Below, one piece after another: positions 44,157 to 51,979 of a stretch of DNA of 64,000 bases. Source of the DNA: Thioclava sp. JE_KL1 (GTDB lineage: Bacteria; Pseudomonadota; Alphaproteobacteria; Rhodobacterales; Rhodobacteraceae); assembly GCF_009296265.1 (NCBI RefSeq), contig NZ_WBJS01000002.1, positions 477,533-541,532 of the forward strand, in the 5' to 3' direction. Under the pieces are notes generated by a model that ran no database searches, had not been told where the DNA came from, and was given only the letters and a program-made list of their open reading frames with translations. Numbering within the stretch: position 1 is the stretch's first letter; the number at the start of each line of letters is the position of its first letter. The position numbers and the translations under genes were made by a program.

Positions 44157-44965
44157 TGGATACCCTCACTCGCGAACGCTCTCCGATGACCTTCGACGGG
44201 GTGGATCCCGCGCCGAAATCGCGCATCTCGATCAAGAACCTCGATTTCTACTACGGTGATTTCAAAGCCCTGAAATCGATCAATCTCGACCTGCCCGAGA
44301 ACCGTGTGACCGCCTTCATCGGCCCGTCGGGTTGCGGCAAGTCCACGCTCCTGCGCGTACTCAACCGGATGTATGACCTCTATCCGAAGCAGACCGCGAC
44401 GGGGGAGGTGCTGCTCGATGGCGAGAATATCCTCGGCAAGAAGGTCGATCTGAACCGGCTGCGCGCGAAGGTCGGCATGGTGTTCCAGAAACCCACGCCC
44501 TTCCCGATGACGATCCACGAGAATATCGCCTTCGGCCTGCGCCTCGCGAATTACGCGAAATCCGAGATCGACGACCGGGTGCAGGCGGCGCTGAAAGGGG
44601 CGGCCCTCTGGGACGAGGTGAAGGACAAGCTGCAAAGCTCGGGCCAGTCGCTCTCGGGCGGCCAGCAGCAGCGTCTGTGCGTCGCGCGCACCATCGCGGT
44701 GGAGCCGGAGGTGATCCTGCTCGACGAGCCGGCTTCCGCGCTCGATCCGATCTCGACCGGCAAGCTGGAAGAGACGATCCACCAGCTCAAGGAGCAGTTC
44801 ACCATCGCCATCGTCACCCATAACATGCAGCAGGCGAGCCGCGTCTCCGACCGCACCGCCTTCATGTATCTGGGCGAGCTGATCGAAGAGGGCGAGACCG
44901 CGCAAATCTTCACCCGCCCGCGGGTCGAGCGCACCTCGGACTACATCACCGGGCGGTTCGGCTGA
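44156..44965 (+). CDS. pstB: Phosphate ABC transporter ATP-binding protein
   Basis: The 269-residue ATPase has Walker [11 protein letters not shown]-loop [16 protein letters not shown], signature [16 protein letters not shown] and Walker [17 protein letters not shown], all typical of PstB. It closes the pst operon: the usual downstream phoU is absent, and the next gene is an unrelated transglutaminase-like protein. Confidence 0.96.
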   Translation: MDTLTRERSPMTFDGVDPAPKSRISIKNLDFYYGDFKALKSINLDLPENRVTAFIGPSGCGKSTLLRVLNRMYDLYPKQTATGEVLLDGENILGKKVDLNRLRAKVGMVFQKPTPFPMTIHENIAFGLRLANYAKSEIDDRVQAALKGAALWDEVKDKLQSSGQSLSGGQQQRLCVARTIAVEPEVILLDEPASALDPISTGKLEETIHQLKEQFTIAIVTHNMQQASRVSDRTAFMYLGELIEEGETAQIFTRPRVERTSDYITGRFG

Positions 44966-45034
44966 TCGCACTGTCGCCTTGTTCTTGCAGGGACGCGGGC
45001 GTAGAAGGCGGCCAGTATCCAGCGGAGTGGTGAC

Positions 45035-46132
45035 ATGGCTTTGAACAGACGGCGTCTTCTGCAACTCGGCGCGGCTTCGATGGCGCTGGCGGCAAGCCCG
45101 CGCGGCGCGATGGCCGCGTTCGACCCCAAGCCCACGGGCTGGCGCACCTTCGAGCTGGTCACCAAGGTCAGCCTGCCCGGCGGTGGCGAGACGGCGCAGC
45201 TTTGGGTGCCGGTACCCTCGGTTCATGGCGACGGCTGGATGAAGCCCGGCGCGGTGAACTGGGAAAGCGATGCGGACGAGGTGCAGATCGTGAACGCGCC
45301 CAACAGCGGCACGCCGATGGTGCATGCGGTCTGGGGCGCCTCCGACGGCCCGCGTACGCTGACCCTGACCACGCAGGCGCAGACGCAGGATTTCGTGGTC
45401 GATCTGAGCAAACCGGGCGACGTGGAGCCGCTCGACGAGGTCGAGCGCGCGCGCTTCACCGCGGCGACCAAGCTGCTGCCGACCGACGGGATCGTGAAGC
45501 AGACCGCCGACTCGATTACCCGCGGGAAGACTGGCGATCTCGAGAAAGCCCGCGCGATCTACGAGTGGATCGTCGAGAACACCGTGCGCAACCCGAAGAC
45601 ACCGGGCTGCGGTCTCGGCGATATCTCTTTCATGCTGACCTCGGGCGATCTGTCGGGCAAATGCGCCGATCTCAACGCGCTCTTCGTCGGGCTGTCACGT
45701 GCCGCCGGTCTGCCCGCACGTGATGTCTATGGCATTCGCGTCGCGCCCTCGCGCTTCGGCTACAAGAGCCTCGGTCTGAAATCCGACGATGCCACCGGCG
45801 CGCAGCATTGTCGCTCGGAAGTCTGGCTGAGCGGCTTCGGCTGGGTGCCTGCCGACGCGGCCGATGTGCGCAAGGTGATGCTGCAGGAAGGCGAGGGCCA
45901 TCTGGGGCTCAAAGACCCGAAGGTGGTCAACGTGCGCGCGAAGCTGTTCGGCGCATGGGAAGGCAACTGGGTTGGCTATAACTACGCGCATGACGTGGAC
46001 CTGCCGGGCTCGGACGGACCGGAGCTGCCCTATCTGATGTATCCGCAGGCCGAGATCGACGGCAAACGCCGCGACTATCTCGACGCCAAGGACTTCACCT
46101 ATCAGATCACCGCGCACGAACTGTCGGCCTGA
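45035..46132 (+). CDS. Secreted transglutaminase-like domain protein
   Basis: The 365-residue protein has a twin-arginine-like leader (NRRRLLQLGAASMALAASPRGAMA) and a transglutaminase-like core. The catalytic Cys lies in LSGKCADLNALFVGLSRAAGLPAR, the His in AQHCRSEVWLSGFGWVPADAAD and the Asp in the same block. Such periplasmic proteins may be proteases, amidases or cross-linkers; the family includes inactive members, but here the triad appears complete. It stands alone after pstB. Confidence 0.85.
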   Translation: MALNRRRLLQLGAASMALAASPRGAMAAFDPKPTGWRTFELVTKVSLPGGGETAQLWVPVPSVHGDGWMKPGAVNWESDADEVQIVNAPNSGTPMVHAVWGASDGPRTLTLTTQAQTQDFVVDLSKPGDVEPLDEVERARFTAATKLLPTDGIVKQTADSITRGKTGDLEKARAIYEWIVENTVRNPKTPGCGLGDISFMLTSGDLSGKCADLNALFVGLSRAAGLPARDVYGIRVAPSRFGYKSLGLKSDDATGAQHCRSEVWLSGFGWVPADAADVRKVMLQEGEGHLGLKDPKVVNVRAKLFGAWEGNWVGYNYAHDVDLPGSDGPELPYLMYPQAEIDGKRRDYLDAKDFTYQITAHELSA

Positions 46133-46211
46133 AGTCTCTCGTATCGGTGACAATCGCGCACTTTCCCTTGGCGCCCTGCGGCGCTAAGGGCGTTTGCAGG
46201 AGGTGCGCCAG

Positions 46212-47186
46212 ATGCGTGTTTTCATAAACGGGTTCGGACGGATCGGTCGCTCGGTGCTGCGCGCCTGGGCGGAGGCGCCTGCGCGCTGGCCGGGACTGGA
46301 GATCGTGGGCGTCAACGATATCGAAGCGCCCGAGATGCTCGCTTACCTGTTCGAATATGACAGCGTGTTTGGCCCGTGGCGCGGGAGTGTTGCGCTGGAG
46401 CCGGGTGCGCTGGTGATCAACGGCACCCGGATCGCGCTGCACCGGGCGGATGATATCTCCGCGCTCGATCTGTCGGATGTCGATCTGGTGATGGAATGCA
46501 CCGGCCGCGCCGACAGCCCGCAGATCGCAGGGCAGGGGATCGCAGGCGGCGCAGCCCGCGTGCTGATTTCGGGGCCTGCGAAAGCGGCCGAGATCACGGT
46601 GGTTCTGGGCGCCAATGACGCGGCGCTGAACGGGCAGAAGATCGTCTCCAACGCAAGCTGCACGACGAATGCGCTGGCCCCCTTGGCGCGGCTGATCGAT
46701 GCGGAATTCGGGATCGTCACCGGCTCGATGACGACGGTGCATTGCTATACCGGCTCGCAGCCCACGGTCGACAAACCACGCGGCCCGATGGAGCGCTCGC
46801 GCGCGGCGGCGCTCTCGATGGTGCCGACGACGACCTCGGCGGGCAAGCTGATGGAAGAGGTGCTGCCCGATCTCGCCGGTCGCCTGATCGCGCAGGCGGT
46901 GCGGGTGCCCACGGCCTCTGTCTCGGCGGTCGATCTGGCGGTGACGGTCGAGCGCCCCGCCACGGTCGAACAGGTCAACGCGGTGCTGCAAGGCGCGGGT
47001 GGCGTGATCGGCACGACCGGGAAGCCCCTCGTCTCCACCGATCTGCGTGCGCGCCCCGAGAGCATCGTCATGGCGCTGCCCGAGACCCGTGCGACCCAGC
47101 ACGGGCTGATCCGGGTCTTTGGCTGGTATGACAACGAGTGGGGCTTCTCCAACCGGATGCTGGATATGGCACTGCGGATGGGCTGA
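46212..47186 (+). CDS. gap: Type I glyceraldehyde-3-phosphate dehydrogenase family protein
   Basis: The 324-residue enzyme has the NAD-binding start VFINGFGRIGRSVLRAW, the catalytic block SNASCTTNALAPLARLI with the nucleophilic Cys, and the C-terminal WYDNEWGFSNRMLDMA. The sequence lacks the features that would mark it clearly as erythrose-4-phosphate dehydrogenase, but that cannot be ruled out. The ATG at 46212 follows a strong AGGAGGTG. A terminator follows immediately. Confidence 0.88.
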   Translation: MRVFINGFGRIGRSVLRAWAEAPARWPGLEIVGVNDIEAPEMLAYLFEYDSVFGPWRGSVALEPGALVINGTRIALHRADDISALDLSDVDLVMECTGRADSPQIAGQGIAGGAARVLISGPAKAAEITVVLGANDAALNGQKIVSNASCTTNALAPLARLIDAEFGIVTGSMTTVHCYTGSQPTVDKPRGPMERSRAAALSMVPTTTSAGKLMEEVLPDLAGRLIAQAVRVPTASVSAVDLAVTVERPATVEQVNAVLQGAGGVIGTTGKPLVSTDLRARPESIVMALPETRATQHGLIRVFGWYDNEWGFSNRMLDMALRMG

Positions 47187-47192
47187 CATGAA

Positions 47193-47219
47193 AAAGCCCC
47201 GCCGGATGGGCGGGGCTTT
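47193..47219. terminator. Bidirectional terminator between gap and the Bax-inhibitor-like gene
   Basis: AAAGCCCCGCC pairs with GGCGGGGCTTT around a short loop, with an A-run before and a T-run within the stem base, so it serves both convergent genes. Confidence 0.85.
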
Positions 47220-47241
47220 CACTGTCTGGCTTGGGCGCGGA

Positions 47242-47961
47242 TCAGTTCCGGTTGCCCATGAATTGCAGCAGGAACATGAACAGGTTCAGGAAGTCCAGGT
47301 AGAGCTGCAGCGCGCCGATGATGGCGGCTTTGCCCATGAACTCCGAGTCGCTGGCCGCGAGCTGCAGGTAGGTGTTCTTGATGTTCTGCGTGTCGTAAGC
47401 CGTGAGGCCCGCGAAGATCAGAACGCCGATCACCGAGATCGCGAAGGCCATCGCCGAGGAGGCGAGGAAGATGTTCACGATCGAGGCGACGATCAGTCCG
47501 ATCAGACCCATCATCAGGAACGAACCCATCGCGCTCAGGTTACGCTTCGTGGTGTAGCCGTAGAGCGAAAGACCCGCGAAGGAGATCGCCGTCACGAGGA
47601 AGGTCTGCGCGATCGAGATGCCGGTATAGGCGGCGAAGATGAAGCTGATCGACAGCCCCATAAGCGCGGCATAGACGAAGAACACGATCTGCGCCGTGCT
47701 GGTCGACATCTTGTTGATCATCGCACCGAAGGCGAAGACGATCGCCAGCGGAGCCAGCATCACAACCCATTTGAGGCCCGAGCCGAAGATCGCGGCAACG
47801 AGCGCCGGGTTCGTACCCACACCAAACGCCACGGCCCCGGTCACCAGCATCGCCAGCGACATAAGCCCGTAGACCTTGTTCATATGTGCGCGAAGACCCT
47901 CGTCAATCGCAGCCTGACGCGTGCCCGCACGAGGGGTCCGCATCGTTTCGAAATCAGCCAT
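47242..47961 (-). CDS. Bax inhibitor-1/YccA family membrane protein
   Basis: The 239-residue protein has seven hydrophobic segments and family blocks MNKVYGLMSLAMLVTGAVAF, GLSISFIFAAYTG and the C-terminal LTAYDTQNIKNTY, whose Asp is part of the proposed Ca2+/pH-sensing pair in this family. These proteins sit in the inner membrane and modulate FtsH or act as ion leak channels. The ATG at 47961 follows GGAGGTG. Confidence 0.92.
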   Translation of the reverse strand: MADFETMRTPRAGTRQAAIDEGLRAHMNKVYGLMSLAMLVTGAVAFGVGTNPALVAAIFGSGLKWVVMLAPLAIVFAFGAMINKMSTSTAQIVFFVYAALMGLSISFIFAAYTGISIAQTFLVTAISFAGLSLYGYTTKRNLSAMGSFLMMGLIGLIVASIVNIFLASSAMAFAISVIGVLIFAGLTAYDTQNIKNTYLQLAASDSEFMGKAAIIGALQLYLDFLNLFMFLLQFMGNRN

Positions 47962-48095
47962 CAGCACCTCCAACTATGTCTCCCGGTCGTCCCTCGGACC
48001 GGTTTCGGTACCGATATTGGCAGAGCAGCCCCGAAATTCAAGATTTGGGGCTGCCTGAAAATGCGCCCTTTCACACTGTTTTCACGTCTTTTGTC

Positions 48096-48326
48096 TCAGC
48101 GGCCCGCGCGCCAGTGATCGGGGGCGTCCCAAATCCGGCGCCGCGCCTCGAATGCGGCCTCGGTCTCGCTTAGCCCGAGGTCGTCGAGAAGCCTTGAATC
48201 AAGGCGCTCGAGCGCCCGGCGCGACCGGTGATAGGCGGCCATGCGAGCGAGGGTCGCAAAGAAGCCGCGCCGGGCGGGACGGGCAGGGGCGCAGCAGGCG
48301 GCGTTGCGCCGGGTCAGGAAGGTCAT
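48096..48326 (-). CDS. DUF1127-domain small protein
   Basis: The 76-residue protein ends with a DUF1127 motif: ALERLDSRLLDDLGLSETEAAFEARR. It has a basic N-terminal half with several Arg/Ala residues. DUF1127 proteins are small and Arg-rich, and some bind RNA or regulate phosphate, carbon or envelope responses in alphaproteobacteria; function here is not known. The ATG at 48326 follows GGAGG. It is divergent from a LysR regulator, with an inverted repeat in the gap. Confidence 0.8.
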   Translation of the reverse strand: MTFLTRRNAACCAPARPARRGFFATLARMAAYHRSRRALERLDSRLLDDLGLSETEAAFEARRRIWDAPDHWRAGR

Positions 48327-48412
48327 CGTCTCATCCTCCGTGGCAGATCGTTCCTGCCGAGAAGGATGGCGCAAGTTTATTGATGATGAAAACGAATGAT
48401 TGTGCTATTGAG

Positions 48413-48429
48413 CATCACGAAACGTGATG
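48413..48429. promoter_or_regulatory. Perfect inverted repeat, operator candidate
   Basis: CATCACG and CGTGATG are perfect arms around an AAA spacer, lying about 20 bases before the LysR start and in the gap shared with the DUF1127 gene. It is a candidate autoregulatory LysR site. Confidence 0.5.
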
Positions 48430-48449
48430 TATGGGCGGACTGGGCGGAC

Positions 48450-49298
48450 ATGGCGCAAAACCTCGATATCGCCGCGCTGCGGGCGCTTCTCACGGTCGCC
48501 GAGACCGGGTCGGTGACGCAGGCGGCGCGACTTCTGAACCTGACGCAATCGGCGGTCTCGATGCAGATCCGCCGGTTGGAGGAGGCGCTCGATAAAGGTC
48601 TCTTCGACCGGGCGAACCGCAAGATGGCGCTGACCCGCGCGGGGCGCTCGCTTCTGGACCACGCCCGCCGGATCTGTGCCGAGAACGATGCGGCGCTGGC
48701 GCGACTGCGCGCGGCGGACGCCGAGGTGACCGTGCGGTTCGGTCTGCCCTATGATCTGGTCAGCCCGCAAATGCCGGGCCTGCTGCGCGCGATGGCCGAG
48801 CAATGGCCGATGGTGCGCCTGCAGCTTGTTTCGCGCCGTTCGTCGGTGCTGCGCCGGATGTTCGATGCGGGGGAGCTCGATATTATCCTGACCACCGAAG
48901 ACAAGCCCGGACACGAGGCCGAGGTGCTGGCTTCCGATGATCTGGTCTGGATCGGTGCGCAGCTGGGTCGGGCCTTTTGCGAGCGCCCGCTGATGCTGTC
49001 GATCGAGGAAAGCTGCGCCTTCTATGACGCGGCACTGGAGGCGCTTGAATCGGTCGGGATCGAGGCGAAATCCGCTTTCGAGGGGCAATCCGACGAAATG
49101 GCGAGCGCAACGGTGGCGGCCGATATGGGCGTCGCGGTGCGGCTGTCGCGATATATCCCGCTGGGCTGCGTGGCCCTGGGGCCCGAGAGCGGCCTGCCGG
49201 CAATTGGCCGCTCGCGCATCTGTTTCTACGACACGGGCCGATTGACCGGCGATCCGGTCGATGCGTTTCGCGCCATGCTCCGCGAGGCCTATGCCTGA
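48450..49298 (+). CDS. LysR-family transcriptional regulator
   Basis: The 282-residue protein has the LysR winged helix (LRALLTVAETGSVTQAARLLNLTQSAVSMQIRRLEEAL, about 8-45) and an effector domain beginning VTVRFGLPYDLVSPQMPGLLRAM. The ATG at 48450 matches the family start; the upstream frame is not HTH-like. Its divergent partner is the DUF1127 gene, and it converges with and overlaps the end of the quinone oxidoreductase gene by about ten bases. The target is unknown. Confidence 0.88.
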   Translation: MAQNLDIAALRALLTVAETGSVTQAARLLNLTQSAVSMQIRRLEEALDKGLFDRANRKMALTRAGRSLLDHARRICAENDAALARLRAADAEVTVRFGLPYDLVSPQMPGLLRAMAEQWPMVRLQLVSRRSSVLRRMFDAGELDIILTTEDKPGHEAEVLASDDLVWIGAQLGRAFCERPLMLSIEESCAFYDAALEALESVGIEAKSAFEGQSDEMASATVAADMGVAVRLSRYIPLGCVALGPESGLPAIGRSRICFYDTGRLTGDPVDAFRAMLREAYA

Positions 49299-50257
49299 GC
49301 GCCGATCTCGATGACCAGCTTGCCGGTGGAGCGGCGCGCGCGCAGATCCTCCAGCGCGTCCGGGATCTGCTCCATCGGATAGATCGCGCCGATATGCGGG
49401 GTCAGCCCGCCCTGCGCGAACCAGTCGAACAGCCGCGCCATCGAGCCGGTCAGCACCTGCGGGTCGAGCTTGAGATAGCCGCCCCAGTAGAGCCCGTGGA
49501 TCGCGATGTTCTTCACCAGCGCGTGGTTGAGCGGCAGTTTCGGCTGGCTGCCGCTGGCGAACCCGATCACGAGATAGCGCCCGCCGGGCTTCAGCGCGCG
49601 GAACGCCGCTTCGCCCGCCGGGCCGCCGATCGCGTCATAGACGACATCGCAGCCGCCAAGCGCCTTGATGGCCCCCTTGAGGTCGTCGCTCTCGCTGTCG
49701 AGCGTCTCATCGGCTCCGGCGTCTCGCGCGGTTTTCTGCTTCGCCTCGCCGCGCGCACAGGCGATCACCCGGGCGCCCATCTTCTTGCCGATCTCGACCG
49801 CGGTAAGACCGACCCCGCCTGCCGCGCCCAGAACCACCAGAGTCTCGCCCTCGGCGAGATTTGCGCGCGTCTCCAGTGCCACATGGCTGGTGCCATAGGC
49901 GATCTGGAAGGCCGCCGCCTGCGCGTAGCTCATCGCGTCCGGCATTGGGGTGCAGCGGCTTTCCGGGAAATTGCCCGCCTCCGCCAGTCCGCCTTGGCCC
50001 GCAAAGACCGCGACGCGGGTGCCCGGAGCGAGGGTGCAGCCTTCGCCCGCCGCGATGACCTCGCCCGCGAGCTCCATCCCGAGCGTGAAGGGCGGGGTGG
50101 GGGTGTCTTGGTATTTCCCCTCGATCATCAGCAGGTCGGCGAAGTTCAGGCCGCAGGCCCGGATGGCCACCTGCACCTCGCCCGGTCCCGGCGCGGGCAG
50201 GGGGATTTCGGTCAGCTCGGGGCGTTGCCCGGGGGCGGTCTGAACATAGGCGCGCAT
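49289..50257 (-). CDS. Zinc-type alcohol dehydrogenase-like quinone oxidoreductase
   Basis: The 322-residue MDR protein lacks the structural-zinc cysteine cluster and shows the QOR pattern: PGPGEVQVAIRACGLNFADLLMIEGKYQ, GMELAGEVIAAGEG, VVLGAAGGVGLTAVEIGKKMGARVIACAR as NADPH site and YLVIGFASGSQPKLPLNHALVKNI. It reduces quinones or enoyl compounds with NADPH. The ATG at 50257 is the family start; the long upstream frame is not conserved. The role is unclear from the context. Confidence 0.9.
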   Translation of the reverse strand: MRAYVQTAPGQRPELTEIPLPAPGPGEVQVAIRACGLNFADLLMIEGKYQDTPTPPFTLGMELAGEVIAAGEGCTLAPGTRVAVFAGQGGLAEAGNFPESRCTPMPDAMSYAQAAAFQIAYGTSHVALETRANLAEGETLVVLGAAGGVGLTAVEIGKKMGARVIACARGEAKQKTARDAGADETLDSESDDLKGAIKALGGCDVVYDAIGGPAGEAAFRALKPGGRYLVIGFASGSQPKLPLNHALVKNIAIHGLYWGGYLKLDPQVLTGSMARLFDWFAQGGLTPHIGAIYPMEQIPDALEDLRARRSTGKLVIEIGAQA

Positions 50258-50651
50258 CGAATGCTCCGGCAGGTTGTGTCTCGAGGCGGGTCGGCCAAGC
50301 GGTTGGACCCTTCGTCGTCCGTGATAAACCGCGCGAGAGATCAGGACCAGCCCGCACATTTGGCGCCGGAAGCGACCCCGCGGCAGGTCCGATCCGCGGG
50401 TTGACGCGCGAATCAATCCCTCGTGAAAGACCGGTTAGCGCCACCATCTTCCCCTACGGCACCTGAGTCGCTGATTTGCAAATCGCAAAACACGCGGAAG
50501 GCGAATAGCGGGCGACCTATCCTTTAGGTTAGGTGTGCTGCGGAAAGCCGCAAATTCCCTGTCTTTTTAGACAGGTTTGCGATTTTACCCGCGCAGGCCA
50601 CACTCAGCGCACGGTAGTTTGCGGGTGAAATTGGCTTAAAGGGGAAAGAGT
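50258..50651. other. Intergenic region upstream of the PraR-like regulator
   Basis: About 390 bases without a gene. The right part is AT-richer and holds an imperfect palindrome and the promoter of the XRE regulator. Confidence 0.5.
50549..50581. promoter_or_regulatory. Imperfect dyad upstream of the XRE regulator
   Basis: CGCAAATTCCCTGTCT and AGACAGGTTTGCG form a 13-pair dyad with a two-to-three-base bulge around TTT, about 70 bases before the regulator start. It is a likely autoregulatory operator, though it could also form an RNA hairpin. Confidence 0.5.
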
Positions 50652-51014
50652 ATGAAGCATCCGGTTGATGTCCACGTGGGCAAGCGGATCCGGCACCGGC
50701 GCTGGATGATTGGGATGACCCAACAACAGCTTGCGGACAAAGTTGGGATCAAATTCCAGCAGATTCAGAAATACGAAACCGGGATGAATCGCGTCTCGGC
50801 GTCGCGTCTCTGGGATATCGCGGATGCGCTCGAGGTTCCGATCTCGTTCTTCTTCGAGGGGCTCGCGGAAGACAGCGGGATGCAACCGGAAGTGGCGGGG
50901 GATATTCTGTCCGACAAGGAGGCGCTCGCGCTCGTGCGTTCCTACTACGCGATCCCGGAGGCGCAGCGCCGCCGGCTGTTCGAACTGGCCAAGGTTCTGT
51001 CCGACGCGGCCTGA
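50652..51014 (+). CDS. PraR-like XRE-family transcriptional regulator
   Basis: The 120-residue protein has an XRE helix-turn-helix (VGKRIRHRRWMIGMTQQQLADKVGIKFQQIQKYETGMNRVSASRLWDIADALEVPISFFFEGL, about 9-70). A short C-terminal helix rich in leucine, arginine and alanine (LSDKEALALVRSYYAIPEAQRRRLFELAKVL) follows. The sequence is close to rhizobial PraR and to the related regulators of Rhodobacteraceae, which repress biofilm, quorum-sensing or secretion genes. A palindrome just upstream could be an autoregulatory site. Confidence 0.88.
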   Translation: MKHPVDVHVGKRIRHRRWMIGMTQQQLADKVGIKFQQIQKYETGMNRVSASRLWDIADALEVPISFFFEGLAEDSGMQPEVAGDILSDKEALALVRSYYAIPEAQRRRLFELAKVLSDAA

Positions 51015-51160
51015 GCGCCACGCAGACGAGTTTAGGCGCAACTGGCGACCGAATGTGGGGCGGTCGGCAGCTTGACCCGGAGAAGGGGGGCGGTTACCGC
51101 TCCCCTTATCTCATTTCTGGGGGTCGGTTGCGGTGACGGTGCGGCCCGGGGAGGACACCG

Positions 51161-51979
51161 ATGCTTGATCTCGACACCGATACCCGTGCGGCGCTCGCCG
51201 CGCTGGCCAATGACCTTGCCGATTGCGCCCGTCGCGAGACCCTGGCGCAGTTCCGGCCCGTGGGTGGGATCGGTGCGGATAACAAGCTCGAAGGCGGTTT
51301 CGATCCGGTGACCGAGGCTGACCGCTCCGCCGAGGCCGCGATGCGCGCCCTGATCGCGGAGCGCCGCCCGCAAGACGGCATCTACGGTGAAGAACATGGC
51401 GTGACCCGTGGCGAGAGCGGCCTGACCTGGGTGCTCGACCCGATCGACGGCACGCGCGGCTACCTTTCGGGCACGCCGACATGGGGCGTGCTGATCGCGC
51501 TATGCGCCGAGGAAGCGGATGGTCCCGGCGCGCCGATGATGGGTGTGATCGACCAGCCCTATATCGGAGAGCGGTTCACCGGCGGCTTCGGGCGGGCGAC
51601 GCTGGAGGGGCCGCATGGCGGGCGCGATCTCGGCGTGCGCTCTGGGCGCGGGCTCGACAGCGCGACGCTTTTCACCACATTCCCCGAAGTCGGCACGCCC
51701 GACGAAGGCGCGGCCTTCGCCCGGCTGTCGCAGCAGGTGCGGCTGACGCGCTACGGGATGGATTGCTATGCCTATGCGCTGCTCGCCGCCGGTCAGATCG
51801 ATCTGGTGGTCGAGGCCGGGCTGCAGCCCTACGACGTCGCGGCCCCGATCGCGGTGATCGAGGCGGCGGGTGGCCTTGTCACCAACTGGCAGGGCGGTCC
51901 GGCCCATCGCGGTGGACAGGTGCTTGCTGCCGCGTCGTCCGAGATCCACGCCGCCGCGCTCGACGTGCTGAACGGCTAA
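51161..51979 (+). CDS. hisN: Histidinol-phosphatase, inositol-monophosphatase family
   Basis: The 272-residue enzyme has the metal-binding motifs of the family: GFDPVTEADRSAE, IYGEEHG with two acidic ligands, VLDPIDGTRGYLSGTPTWG and AGLQPYDVAAPIAVIEAAGG. The TRGYLSG variant is typical of HisN (EC 3.1.3.15), which dephosphorylates L-histidinol phosphate in histidine synthesis. The downstream repeat and the island begin within a few bases of its stop, which lies four bases beyond the recombinase stop on the other strand; the gene itself is intact. Confidence 0.88.
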   Translation: MLDLDTDTRAALAALANDLADCARRETLAQFRPVGGIGADNKLEGGFDPVTEADRSAEAAMRALIAERRPQDGIYGEEHGVTRGESGLTWVLDPIDGTRGYLSGTPTWGVLIALCAEEADGPGAPMMGVIDQPYIGERFTGGFGRATLEGPHGGRDLGVRSGRGLDSATLFTTFPEVGTPDEGAAFARLSQQVRLTRYGMDCYAYALLAAGQIDLVVEAGLQPYDVAAPIAVIEAAGGLVTNWQGGPAHRGGQVLAAASSEIHAAALDVLNG

